NCBI RefSeq assembly: GCF_002160755.1 | Contig: NZ_NFLE01000034.1 | Span: 1-44,077, forward strand | Direction: 5' to 3' | Length of the DNA: 44,077 nt | From: Lachnoclostridium sp. An14 | GTDB taxonomy: Bacteria; Bacillota; Clostridia; Lachnospirales; Lachnospiraceae | Part shown: positions 7,463 through 14,822 of the stretch, one piece after another | Position numbering within the stretch: the stretch's first letter is position 1 | Layout: each line of letters begins with the position of its first letter | Notes under the pieces: model-generated | What the model saw: only the letters and a program-made list of their open reading frames with translations | The model's database searches: none | What the model was told of the DNA's origin: nothing | Translations under genes and position numbers: made by a program

Positions 7463-7546
7463 GGTAATTTGCCTCCTCATGATCCGGCGCGGACAGCCGT
7501 TTTCGCCCGCGCCCCTTTCCCGCGGTCCCGCCGCAGGTCTTTCTCC

Positions 7547-7575
7547 AGTATAGCAGGGGAAGACAAAAGTGGCAA
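7547..7575 (-). promoter_or_regulatory. Promoter of the flavin/ferredoxin gene
   Basis: On the minus strand TTGCCA (7575-7570), 17 bp, TATACT (7552-7547), with TG two bases before the hexamer. Confidence 0.6.
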
Positions 7576-7602
7576 GTGAGGGGAAAAGGAAATGATTATG
7601 AA

Positions 7603-7631
7603 TTGCGCAGCCCACCGGAATGTGATACAAT
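7603..7631 (+). promoter_or_regulatory. Promoter of the SseB-like gene
   Basis: TTGCGC (7603-7608), 17 bp, TACAAT (7626-7631) with an extended TG element. Its -35 lies about 30 bp from the -35 of the divergent promoter. Confidence 0.6.
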
Positions 7632-7722
7632 GGGAAGACCGAGTAGTAGAATGGAACCAGGCCGCCGTCATAAAAGGGTGAGCCCGCCGGGCGGCAGGGC
7701 CGAAAGGAGAACAAAGGGAATT

Positions 7723-8544
7723 ATGAGTGAAGAAATGAAAAATACGAAAGATACAGGCCTGGGAGCGCTGCTGGAGCGGCTGAGAACCGCCCCGGAGCTG
7801 TTTTCCCTCATGTCTGTCTGCACGAAGGAGCCTTATGTGGTCTGCGACGAGGAGACCTACGACGATGAGGTATTCCTGTTTTTTGACGTAGAGGAAGCGA
7901 AAAAAGAGGGAGAGCGCCTGCTGGCGGAAAAGATCCCGGTAAACGTGTTAAAGCTGGAGAACAACCAGATGCTTTCTTTTTACACCGGCCTTTACACCAT
8001 GGGAATCAATGCCCTGTCAGTGATGGAAGGGGGGAAACGCACCCTGGTGCAGCTCACGGATTTTGTGCGCCGCAGAAAGAACGAGGACATTCCGGAGGGA
8101 AAGGTGTGGGTGGAGAACCCGGCCCTGCATCTGACGGCCCTGTATTTTATCCAGGAGGCCAGAAGACGGCCCATCCAGGAGATGACAGAGGAGACGAAGG
8201 GGATGCAGGAGGAGCTGCTGGCCCATTTCTCCAAGGGACGCTACATTTTCCCCATCCGCAAGGACGGCAAGGGCGTGCCTCTGGCAAAGCTGCCCAACGG
8301 GGACGTTTACCAGCCTATTTTTACGGATATTCTGGAGTTCCAGAAGTTTAACCGGGAAGATCAGCTGAAGGCTGTGGTGGTAGACGCGCCGAAGATTCCT
8401 CAGGTGCTGGCAGCCGAGGCCAAGGGCGTGATCTTAAACATCACCGGCATCAACCTGCCCCTGCCCATCAACCGCCCGAAACAGGCTCCCAAGGCTCCGG
8501 CCCAGGCGCCGGCGGGAATCCCGGAGGAGAAAAAAGCGGAGTGA
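7723..8544 (+). CDS. SseB-like protein
   Basis: The product is predicted to be 273 residues. The ATG at 7723 begins MSEEMKNTKD; upstream AAGGAG and AAAGGG are both usable. The N-terminal half contains the 'Y-V-V-C-D-E-x-T-Y-D-D-E-V-F-L-F' and 'V-N-V-L-K-L-E-N' strands and a 'fY-x-x-L-Y-x-M-G-I-N-A' helix. The C-terminal half contains a 'PNGDVYQPIFTDILEFQKF' segment typical of SseB-domain proteins. It ends in an Ala/Pro/Lys-rich tail. SseB was named for serine-sensitivity phenotypes in E. coli, but its biochemical role is unclear. Soluble, no signal peptide. Confidence 0.72.
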   Translation: MSEEMKNTKDTGLGALLERLRTAPELFSLMSVCTKEPYVVCDEETYDDEVFLFFDVEEAKKEGERLLAEKIPVNVLKLENNQMLSFYTGLYTMGINALSVMEGGKRTLVQLTDFVRRRKNEDIPEGKVWVENPALHLTALYFIQEARRRPIQEMTEETKGMQEELLAHFSKGRYIFPIRKDGKGVPLAKLPNGDVYQPIFTDILEFQKFNREDQLKAVVVDAPKIPQVLAAEAKGVILNITGINLPLPINRPKQAPKAPAQAPAGIPEEKKAE

Positions 8545-8634
8545 AAGAGAATTTAGGAGTGAATTTCGACCGGGACTGAATTTCCATTGGGACAATCGCA
8601 AATCATAAAAACAGATGATTAGGAGGTTTTTTCA

Positions 8635-9246
8635 ATGGAAATCAGAGAGAACAGCGTGCTGCTGGTCATTGACATTCAGCAGGAAGATTTTGTGGGCATG
8701 GACGAGACAAACTTAGACGATCCGGCCTGGACCTGCATCCGAAACGCGAGACGGGTGCTGGACGTATTCCGGGCCAAGGGGCTGCCGGTGATTCAGGTAA
8801 AGGAGGTTCACCGGAAGGATATGGTGGATTTTGGCCGGGAGCTGGACGGCTCCGAGGGGATTCACTGCATGGAAAACTCCCCTTACACGGACTACGCCAG
8901 GCTCACCTACCCTCTGGAAAATGAGTACCGCATTACAAAGCGCAGGTACAGCGCCTTTTTCGGCACCGATCTGGAAATTCTGCTGAAAGGCCTGCACGCT
9001 GAGACGCTGTATCTCATCGGCGGGCTGACGGACGTGTGCATCCACTACACGGCGGTGGACGCCCATCAGCACGACTACCGGTTCCGGGTGGTCACTGACG
9101 CCGTGGCGGGCTCCAGCCCGGAGGCCCACCGCTACGCCCTGAAGGCCATGGAGTATTTGCAGCGGGACGCGCTGATCACTGTGGCGGATGTGGAGAGCGG
9201 TTTGACAGAAGAAACAGGAAAGGAAAACGGAGAGGAAAGGCTGTAA
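8635..9246 (+). CDS. Isochorismatase/nicotinamidase-family cysteine hydrolase
   Basis: The product is predicted to be 203 residues with ATG at 8635 after AGGAGG. The catalytic triad of the family is in place: Asp13 in VIDIQ, Lys102 in ITKRRYSAF and Cys135 in GLTDVCIHYTA. A non-proline cis peptide is expected next to GGLTD. The family hydrolyses amide or ether bonds in small molecules such as nicotinamide, N-carbamoyl compounds or isochorismate. Metal ligands diagnostic of nicotinamidase (a D-x-H motif) are not obvious, so the substrate stays open. A strong terminator follows. Confidence 0.85.
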   Translation: MEIRENSVLLVIDIQQEDFVGMDETNLDDPAWTCIRNARRVLDVFRAKGLPVIQVKEVHRKDMVDFGRELDGSEGIHCMENSPYTDYARLTYPLENEYRITKRRYSAFFGTDLEILLKGLHAETLYLIGGLTDVCIHYTAVDAHQHDYRFRVVTDAVAGSSPEAHRYALKAMEYLQRDALITVADVESGLTEETGKENGEERL

Positions 9247-9260
9247 CCTTCCCGTTCAGG

Positions 9261-9307
9261 CAGGGGCCTGGAAGACGTAAAACGCGTGTTCCAGGCCCCT
9301 GTTTTTT
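9261..9307 (+). terminator. Intrinsic terminator after the cysteine hydrolase
   Basis: A 13-bp perfect stem, 9261-9273 with 9289-9301 (CAGGGGCCTGGAA arm), is followed by TTTTTT. Confidence 0.9.
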
Positions 9308-9366
9308 GTCTGTCTTCGCGGGCGAAAGGTTCCTCCTGACAGCTGTTTGACAGAAATGGCCGCTGC

Positions 9367-9384
9367 CAGACGGCGCTGCGTCTG
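9367..9384 (-). terminator. Small hairpin just past the branching-enzyme stop
   Basis: CAGACG pairs with CGTCTG around a 6-base loop, a few bases downstream of the minus-strand gene's stop. It has no U run, so it is a weak candidate for the 3' end. Confidence 0.3.
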
Positions 9385-9390
9385 CCCCGC

Positions 9391-11265
9391 TTACCGGAGG
9401 GTGAAGTACATGGCGGAAAAGCCTTTCACCTCCAGGGTCAGCACCGAATGTTCTATCAAATAAGTTTCAGAGGTTTTAGGCGTCGTTCCTCCAAAGCATT
9501 CCCAGTCGCTGCGGAACAGCAGCCGGGCCTGTTTCCAGTCCGGCAGGCTGCATTCGTATTCCGGAATCGTTTTGTCTCCAAAGTGCAGCAAAACCAGGAT
9601 GGCCTGGCTGGCCGATTTCCGGATAAAGGCATATACAGGGGCCGTCTGACAGCTGCAGTCGATCCACTGGAACCCGTCCCGGTCGTAGTCCCTTTCATAA
9701 AAGGCGGGATGGCCAAGGTACAGCCCGTTCAGCTCCCTCATAAACCGGAAAAAGCCGTCGTGCTGGGGAAATTGCAGCAGATTCCAGTCCATTTCCCGTG
9801 TCTCGTCCCATTCCCGCAGGTGTCCCAGCTCATTTCCCATGAAATTCAGTTTCTTTCCCGGGTGGGCGAACAGATACATATAGAGCAGGCGGGCCTGGGC
9901 AAATTTGGCCTGGTAGTCTGCCCCGTTCATTTTCTGAACGATGGTAGCTTTTCCGTGGACAACCTCGTCGTGGGACAGGGGCAGAAGGTAGGTTTCCTTG
10001 TAAAAATAGTCCATGGAAAAGGTGATTTTGGAGGACTGGGCCAGGCGTTTTGAGGGCGGGGCCTGTAAGTAGGAGAGGGTGTCGTTCATCCAGCCCAGAT
10101 CCCATTTGTAATCAAAGCCCAGCCCGCCGGCGTCCACAGGGGCTGTGACGCCCTGATAGGCGGAGGAGTCCTCCGCGATTAAGAGGGCGGAGGGGATCCG
10201 TTCTTTCAGCCCGCGATTCATGGTTTGCAGAAACTGGATGCCGGGCCGGTTTTCTCCCCGCTCCCGGTTTCCCTGCCAGTAGATCAGATTGCTGACGGCG
10301 TCCACCCGAAGGCCGTCAAAATGGAACTCCTTCAGCCAGTAATAGGCGGCGGACTGGAGGAAACTGCGGACCTCCCCGCGGGAGTGCATAAAATTGCAGC
10401 TCCCCCATTCATTTCTGCCCACATCCCTGTGGGGATACTCGTAAAGGGAGGTGCCGTCATAGGTTAAGAGGGCGTAGTCGTTGACGGCAAAATGCACGGG
10501 GACAAAGTCCAGGATCACGCCGATGCCCTGCTGGTGGCACTGGTCGATGAGATATTTCAGATCGTCGGGGGTGCCGTATCGGGACGTGGGGCTGAAAAAG
10601 CCGGTGGCCTGATAGCCCCAGGACTGATCGCAGGGATATTCATTTAACGGCATAATCTCCACAAAATTGTAATGGTTTTCCTGGAGAAAGGGGATGAGAA
10701 GGCCGGCCAGTTCCCGGTAGGAATACCAGCTGTCCGGCCGGTCCTCCGGCTTTTTCCAAGAGCCTGCGTGAAACTCGTAGATGTTCATGGGAGAACGGCG
10801 GCAGCCGCCCCGTTTTATGCCATAAAACCCTGCGGGTTCTCTGCTGCCAACGCCTCCGGCGGGAGGCTCGCTCCGCTCACAGGATGGCCCCTGCGCTGCT
10901 TTTAAATATGGGGCATCGTGAAATTCATAGCTGGAGAGATCCCAGATAATGGAGGCCGTTGCCGGGCGCAGCTCTGCGAAAAAACCATAAGGGTCGCAGT
11001 GGTCGAGATAAGTCCCGTCTTTTCGGTAAATCCTGTATTTGTACTTCATTCCCCGGGCAGCGTTTTCCACACGGCACTCCCAGAAATTTCCGTCGTAGAC
11101 CTTCTCCATGGGCGTTTCCTGCCAGCAGTTGAAATCGCCGATGACGGAGATGCGAAGGGCGTTTGGGGCAAAGGTGCGAAACACCGCCCCATTGCCGTCC
11201 AAATGGGCGCCAAGATAGGCATAGGCGGTAAATTCCTGTCCGGTGTAAAATCCATAGTAATCCAT
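9391..11265 (-). CDS. glgB: 1,4-alpha-glucan branching enzyme
   Basis: The product is predicted to be 624 residues. The start at 11265 (MDYYGFYTGQ) follows AGGAGG. A CBM48-like N-terminal domain spans about 15-115 (F-R-T-F-A-P-N-A, GDFNCW, GxxYKYRI). A GH13 barrel follows from about 160, with YEFHAGSW, the NEYP-x-D-x-SWGYQ-x-TG-x-FSPT-x-RYGTP signature, nucleophile Asp322 in GLRVDAV, acid/base Glu365 in LLIAED, and LSHDEVVHGK near the third acid. It makes alpha-1,6 branches in glycogen. Residues about 122-158, between CBM48 and barrel, are Gly/Arg/Pro-rich and absent from typical GlgB. Their DNA matches the dispersed repeat of this genome, so a repeat seems to have been accommodated in frame. 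No other glycogen gene is adjacent. Confidence 0.93.
   Translation of the reverse strand: MDYYGFYTGQEFTAYAYLGAHLDGNGAVFRTFAPNALRISVIGDFNCWQETPMEKVYDGNFWECRVENAARGMKYKYRIYRKDGTYLDHCDPYGFFAELRPATASIIWDLSSYEFHDAPYLKAAQGPSCERSEPPAGGVGSREPAGFYGIKRGGCRRSPMNIYEFHAGSWKKPEDRPDSWYSYRELAGLLIPFLQENHYNFVEIMPLNEYPCDQSWGYQATGFFSPTSRYGTPDDLKYLIDQCHQQGIGVILDFVPVHFAVNDYALLTYDGTSLYEYPHRDVGRNEWGSCNFMHSRGEVRSFLQSAAYYWLKEFHFDGLRVDAVSNLIYWQGNRERGENRPGIQFLQTMNRGLKERIPSALLIAEDSSAYQGVTAPVDAGGLGFDYKWDLGWMNDTLSYLQAPPSKRLAQSSKITFSMDYFYKETYLLPLSHDEVVHGKATIVQKMNGADYQAKFAQARLLYMYLFAHPGKKLNFMGNELGHLREWDETREMDWNLLQFPQHDGFFRFMRELNGLYLGHPAFYERDYDRDGFQWIDCSCQTAPVYAFIRKSASQAILVLLHFGDKTIPEYECSLPDWKQARLLFRSDWECFGGTTPKTSETYLIEHSVLTLEVKGFSAMYFTLR
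10815..10899 (-). repeat. Degenerate copy of the dispersed palindromic repeat inside glgB
   Basis: The plus strand carries GCCTCCGGCGGGAGGC at 10852-10867, identical to the core at 34252 and 39894. It is followed by a CTCCGC block, an ATGGC block and a CTGCGC-GC block in the same order as the intergenic copies. Upstream is a TTATG-CCATAAAA block that corresponds to the left hairpin. It lies in the CBM48-to-catalytic-domain linker. Confidence 0.65.
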
Positions 11266-11308
11266 CGTTCCCTCCTGAAATAGATAATAGACATAAGTCG
11301 TTTTTCTC

Positions 11309-11337
11309 ATTATAATAAAAGGAAATGGAAAACGAAA
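11309..11337 (-). promoter_or_regulatory. Promoter of glgB
   Basis: On the minus strand a perfect TATAAT (11314-11309), with a weak -35 TTTCGT 17 bp upstream (11337-11332). It lies in the 144-bp divergent region shared with the TetR gene, so the regulator could act on both. Confidence 0.55.
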
Positions 11338-11409
11338 CCGGCAAAACCGGCGGGGAGTCGGAAAAGCGACGGAAAACGGAAATTGTCGGAAAACGAAGGG
11401 GGAACGGGG

Positions 11410-11943
11410 ATGGACATCCGGGTTGTCAAGACAAAAAACAGCATTATCAACGCCTTTTTGGAGCTGCGCTCCCAGAAGGCCATCGAGAAAATAACGGTGA
11501 AGGAACTGTGTGAGAAGGCGATGATCCATAAATCCACGTTTTATTCTCACTTTTCCGACGTGTACGCCCTGTCGGAGTACCTGGAAATGCAGGTGGCCCA
11601 TGACATCTTAAAGGAGATCGAGCATCCGGAATTCCTGCTGCTGAACCCGGAGGAGTTTAACCGCCAGCTCATTTACGCCTATCTGTCCCATGAGAGACTG
11701 ATCCAAACCCTCTTTTCCGGCAGCCGGGCAGACGCCTTTTTAGTCTCCATTGAAACCAGCTTAAAGGAAACGATTTTCGCCCTCCGCCCGGAGTACAAGG
11801 ACCAGGCCGCCGCCAATATCGCGGTGACCTACGGCGTTTACGGGGGATTTTACGCGTTTCAGAAGTGCCGGCGTTTTGGGGAGGATGTGCTGGTGGAGGT
11901 GATTGCTTCGCTGAATAAGAGGGTTGCGGAGCTGTTGGAATAG
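11410..11943 (+). CDS. TetR/AcrR-family transcriptional regulator
   Basis: The product is predicted to be 177 residues. The ATG at 11410 (MDIRVVKTKNSI) follows AAGGGGG; an in-frame TTG lies upstream. The N-terminal HTH is typical: 'IEKITVKELCEKAMIHKSTFYSHFSDVYAL', about residues 28-57. The C-terminal ligand domain is all helical and short. It is divergent from glgB. No palindromic operator stands out in the shared region. The ligand is unknown. Confidence 0.85.
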   Translation: MDIRVVKTKNSIINAFLELRSQKAIEKITVKELCEKAMIHKSTFYSHFSDVYALSEYLEMQVAHDILKEIEHPEFLLLNPEEFNRQLIYAYLSHERLIQTLFSGSRADAFLVSIETSLKETIFALRPEYKDQAAANIAVTYGVYGGFYAFQKCRRFGEDVLVEVIASLNKRVAELLE

Positions 11944-11957
11944 GGAATAGAGAGATC

Positions 11958-12005
11958 AGGCAGAGGCCTGGGAGGCGCAAAATTGCGTTTCCCGGGCCTC
12001 TGCCT
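11958..12005 (+). terminator. Terminator-like hairpin between TetR and the convergent ABC operon
   Basis: A 16-bp stem, 11958-11973 with 11990-12005, carries a single G-U pair. It lies between convergent genes and could serve both, but there is only a weak T run. Confidence 0.65.
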
Positions 12006-12069
12006 ATTACGGAATTCTCTGCAGTTTGGTGCCGCCGGCAGAATAGGGGAGAAATGGGCCTTCCTTCCA

Positions 12070-12456
12070 TCAGGCTGCCAGCTTTCCTGCGATCCACAGA
12101 AGGCAGACTGCCGCGACCAGGGCGGAGGCTGCGATCCGCTTTGGGGAAAACCGGTATATCTGTTCCGGCCGGCTGCGGTTGTAGCGGATGGGAACGCGGT
12201 TTCCCACCTCCGCCCACAGGGGAACCTGAACGCGGTCTTTTGAGGTGTAGGTCTTTCCGCCGGCCTGGTAGGTGACGATGGCCCACTTGGAATTCCGCAT
12301 CCGCGCCGTAGCGGGGGACACGGTTTTGACGGAGAGAATGGTTCCCTGGGTTTTTTCCGTGCGGTGCCGGCTGACAAAGCAGAGAACCGCGTTTCCGGCG
12401 CCAAACAGGGCTGCCGCCAGGGCGATGACGCCTAAAAAGAGAATGTCCTTATCCAT
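12070..12456 (-). CDS. DUF3592-like membrane protein
   Basis: The product is predicted to be 128 residues. The start at 12456 (MDKDILFLG) follows AGGAGG. One transmembrane helix lies at about 5-28 and a second near the C-terminus, at about 100-124. Between them is a beta-rich stretch with 'TQGTILSVKTV', 'WAIVTYQAGGKTYTS' and 'VGNRVPIRYNRSRPEQIY', the usual DUF3592 pattern. Function unknown. It closes the gntR-ABC operon, 29 bases after the permease. Confidence 0.7.
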   Translation of the reverse strand: MDKDILFLGVIALAAALFGAGNAVLCFVSRHRTEKTQGTILSVKTVSPATARMRNSKWAIVTYQAGGKTYTSKDRVQVPLWAEVGNRVPIRYNRSRPEQIYRFSPKRIAASALVAAVCLLWIAGKLAA

Positions 12457-12485
12457 AAGAGATACCTCCTGACAGTTTGATAACA

Positions 12486-13127
12486 TTATGAAAGGTCGGC
12501 CTGCTGGTAAATCCGGACGGAAAGGGCGGAGGAGAGGGCCAGCACAAAGGCGCTGGCAGCCACGCTCCCGGCCGTCAAAAGCAGGGGATGGATGTGCCGC
12601 AGAGGCTCCGGGAGAAACGGGCCCTTCCACGCCAGCGACCAGGAAAATATAAAGGGTGAGGCCATGATAAACACAGCGAAAAACAGTCTCGTCTTTTCAT
12701 ATCCCAGCTTGTACTGCACCGGCAGATAGACGCCCAAAAGCAGGGAGATGACGAAGAACAAAAGAACCGGTGTTTCAAGCCCCACGGTGGCAAGCTGGGG
12801 AAACAAAAGGGTTTCCACGCCGAAAATCAGGCAGCTGGCCAGATAGATCAGGATGGAAAACAGGTATTTTGACAGCACCAGATCCCTGCGGGAAAACGGC
12901 AGGGCGCACAGCAGGGCAGCGGCCTTCGGATACTGGGTTTCTTTTAAGGATACGTACTGCAGGCACATGAGAACGGAAATGACCGCGGACAGCACAAACC
13001 CCAGAATGCCGGCCTGTTCCGGCGACCGCCACAGCAGAAACGGGGGAAAGGCGACGCACACCGCGAGCATGAGAAGAACGTAGCTTTTGGCCAGCAGAAC
13101 CTCCTTTTTTATTAACTGAAACAGCAT
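12486..13127 (-). CDS. ABC-2 type exporter permease
   Basis: The product is predicted to be 213 residues. The start at 13127 (MLFQLIKKE) follows AAAGGAGGGAAG, which lies inside the end of the ATPase gene. It has six predicted membrane helices. Residues about 60-85 (SLKETQYPKAAALLCALPFSRRDLVLSKY) are the typical cytoplasmic coupling region of ABC-2 permeases of the YtrC/BcrB kind. It pairs with the ATPase encoded immediately upstream. Confidence 0.82.
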   Translation of the reverse strand: MLFQLIKKEVLLAKSYVLLMLAVCVAFPPFLLWRSPEQAGILGFVLSAVISVLMCLQYVSLKETQYPKAAALLCALPFSRRDLVLSKYLFSILIYLASCLIFGVETLLFPQLATVGLETPVLLFFVISLLLGVYLPVQYKLGYEKTRLFFAVFIMASPFIFSWSLAWKGPFLPEPLRHIHPLLLTAGSVAASAFVLALSSALSVRIYQQADLS

Positions 13128-13128
13128 T

Positions 13129-13998
13129 TTACTTCCCTCCTTTGAGATAGTGGAGCATGATGTCCTCGATGGACGGACGTTCCAACAAGCAGTCCGGCAG
13201 AAGGGCCCGCAGGCGGTCCGGCTGCTTTGTGACGGCGGTAAAGCCGAAGGCGGTCTGGGTGATGCCCCCAAGCAGCGGCTCTACGGCTGGATTTAAGTCT
13301 CTGGGATCTCCTTTTACCACCCGGAACCGGTCCAGGAGCAGGTCCTTTTCCTCCTGGAACACCAGCCGTCCGCCGTCCATGAGGATCAGCAGGTCGGCGA
13401 TTTTATCCAGATCGGAGGTGATATGGGTGGAAAAGAGCACGCCCCGCCCGCCGTTTTCCATAAATTCTTTTAAAAGCTCCAGGATTCCGGCGCGGATCAG
13501 GGGATCCAGCCCGCTGGTGGGCTCGTCCAGAATCAGAAATTCCGCGTGGTGAGAGAGGGCCAGGGCCAGGGCGTACTGCATCTGCATTCCCTTTGACAGG
13601 GTGCGGATTTTCTGCCTGGAACGGAGGGAGAAACGGTCCAGATACCGCCGGTACTCGTCTTCGTCCCAGGAGGGGTAGGCGGCAGCCGTCAGGTTTTTCA
13701 TCTCCTCCAGGCTGAAATCCCCGTAAAATCCCCCGCCGTCCAGGACAATGCCCAGGCGTTCTCTCACGGCCCGCCCAGGGCGTGCCCCGGTTTCTGGAGA
13801 TTCCGTGTTAAAAAAGTGGACGGTGCCGGAATCCGCCGGCATTAGACCGAGAATGGCCCGCAGGACGGTGGTTTTTCCCGCCCCGTTTCGGCCGATCAGG
13901 CCGGTAATGCAGCCCTCCGGCAGGGAAAAGGAAATATCCTTTAGGGAAAAGCCGGGATAGGTTTTGCTCAGTCCGCAGACTTCTAATATAGGTTCCAT
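13129..13998 (-). CDS. ABC exporter ATPase (YtrB/BcrA-like)
   Basis: The product is predicted to be 289 residues with the start at 13998. Walker A GRNGAGKTT is near 36-44, the signature is LSKGM (variant of LSGGQ), Walker B is LILDEPTSGLDP, and the H-loop is in LFSTHITSDLDKIADL. The C-terminal tail of about 60 residues is typical of drug or peptide efflux ATPases. It sits between the GntR gene and its permease in one tight operon. Confidence 0.92.
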   Translation of the reverse strand: MEPILEVCGLSKTYPGFSLKDISFSLPEGCITGLIGRNGAGKTTVLRAILGLMPADSGTVHFFNTESPETGARPGRAVRERLGIVLDGGGFYGDFSLEEMKNLTAAAYPSWDEDEYRRYLDRFSLRSRQKIRTLSKGMQMQYALALALSHHAEFLILDEPTSGLDPLIRAGILELLKEFMENGGRGVLFSTHITSDLDKIADLLILMDGGRLVFQEEKDLLLDRFRVVKGDPRDLNPAVEPLLGGITQTAFGFTAVTKQPDRLRALLPDCLLERPSIEDIMLHYLKGGK

Positions 13999-14001
13999 AT
14001 A

Positions 14002-14376
14002 CTATTCCTCCTCAAACAGAATCTTCATCATGTCCTGCAATTCCTGCCAGGAAATCCCCAAGGACTTGGCGGCGCGGATGGCGTCAGCCAGTTTCTGTTC
14101 CACTAGGCGCCGCCTGGATTCCCGGAGAAATTCCGTATTGCCGGTGGAAACGAAGGTTCCGATGCCCACCTGGCTCTTTACAAACCCCTCTTTTTCCAGA
14201 TCGTCATAGACCCGCCGTATGGTCAGAACGCTCACCCTTAAGTCATTGGCGAAAGCCCGGATGGACGGCAGCAAATCCCCCTCCGCCAGCTCGCCCTTTA
14301 AGATGGCGTCGGTGAGCTGTTCTTTGATCTGCTGGTAGAGAGGGGCGTCGGAGGTGTTGGAGATAAGGATTTTCAT
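14002..14376 (-). CDS. GntR-family regulator, YtrA type
   Basis: The product is predicted to be 124 residues. A winged HTH fills residues about 8-78 (PLYQQIKEQLTDAILKGELAEGDLLPS, then LRVSVLTIRRVYDDLEKEGFV). Only a short helical C-terminus follows, as in the YtrA subfamily, which has no large ligand domain. It is the first gene of the ABC operon, three bases before the ATPase start. It most likely represses its own operon through the dyad at 14403-14421. YtrA-type operons in Firmicutes often answer cell-envelope antibiotics. Confidence 0.88.
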   Translation of the reverse strand: MKILISNTSDAPLYQQIKEQLTDAILKGELAEGDLLPSIRAFANDLRVSVLTIRRVYDDLEKEGFVKSQVGIGTFVSTGNTEFLRESRRRLVEQKLADAIRAAKSLGISWQELQDMMKILFEEE

Positions 14377-14402
14377 GGTGTTGGCTCCTTGGTGTGATTA
14401 TT

Positions 14403-14441
14403 GTATATACACACTATATACTATAAAGGGGAGAATGTCAA
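14403..14441 (-). promoter_or_regulatory. Promoter and YtrA-type operator of the gntR-ABC operon
   Basis: On the minus strand TTGACA (14441-14436), 17 bp, then TATAGT (14418-14413). A perfect dyad, GTATATA-N5-TATATAC (14403-14421), covers the -10 region. Binding there would block RNA polymerase directly, so autorepression is expected. Confidence 0.78.
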
Positions 14442-14529
14442 TGGAAAGGTCCGGTCGTTTTGGCGGAGGTTTTGGGGAGCCGCGAACTTGCCCGCTAGAT
14501 CGTGGAAAAGATCGGCGGCAGGGAAAGAA

Positions 14530-14561
14530 ACAGGCGCGGCTTTCCATGAAACCGCGCCTGT
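14530..14561. terminator. Strong hairpin in a divergent intergenic region
   Basis: Bases 14530-14544 pair with 14548-14561 with one bulged C, around a CAT loop. A TTT run follows on each strand. It lies between two divergent transcription units, where no terminator is needed. It may mark the end of an unrecognised small transcript or be a remnant. The rest of 14442-14740 holds no credible gene. Confidence 0.5.
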
Positions 14562-14733
14562 TTGCGCCGCAGAAAACCACCTTCCCCATCCCCTCACCGC
14601 GCTCCGGCGCCCGCTCCCGCCGCGGCACCTCCTCTTTTTCGTCAATATTTCCACAAATTCCATCCAATCTATCCCATTTCCCGTCAAACTAAATAAAATA
14701 CCCCCCACAAAACGAAAAATCATCCCCTTATTT

Positions 14734-14756
14734 GCACAAACATTCTCTGCTATACT
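14734..14756 (+). promoter_or_regulatory. Likely promoter of the sugar ABC operon
   Basis: An extended -10 TGCTATACT, with the hexamer at 14751-14756, lies about 66 bp before the first start. No good -35 is seen at 17 bp, so an activator may be needed. No LacI-type operator is evident. Confidence 0.5.
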
Positions 14757-14822
14757 GGAACCAGTGAATGGAAGATCAGAAAGCGGCGCGGGCGTCCGGC
14801 TGCTTGTGACGAGGACGGGGGT

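Noticed and set aside
8635-9246. Calling the cysteine hydrolase a nicotinamidase (pncA)
   Set aside because: The catalytic triad is present but the metal-binding D-x-H pattern of nicotinamidases is not evident.
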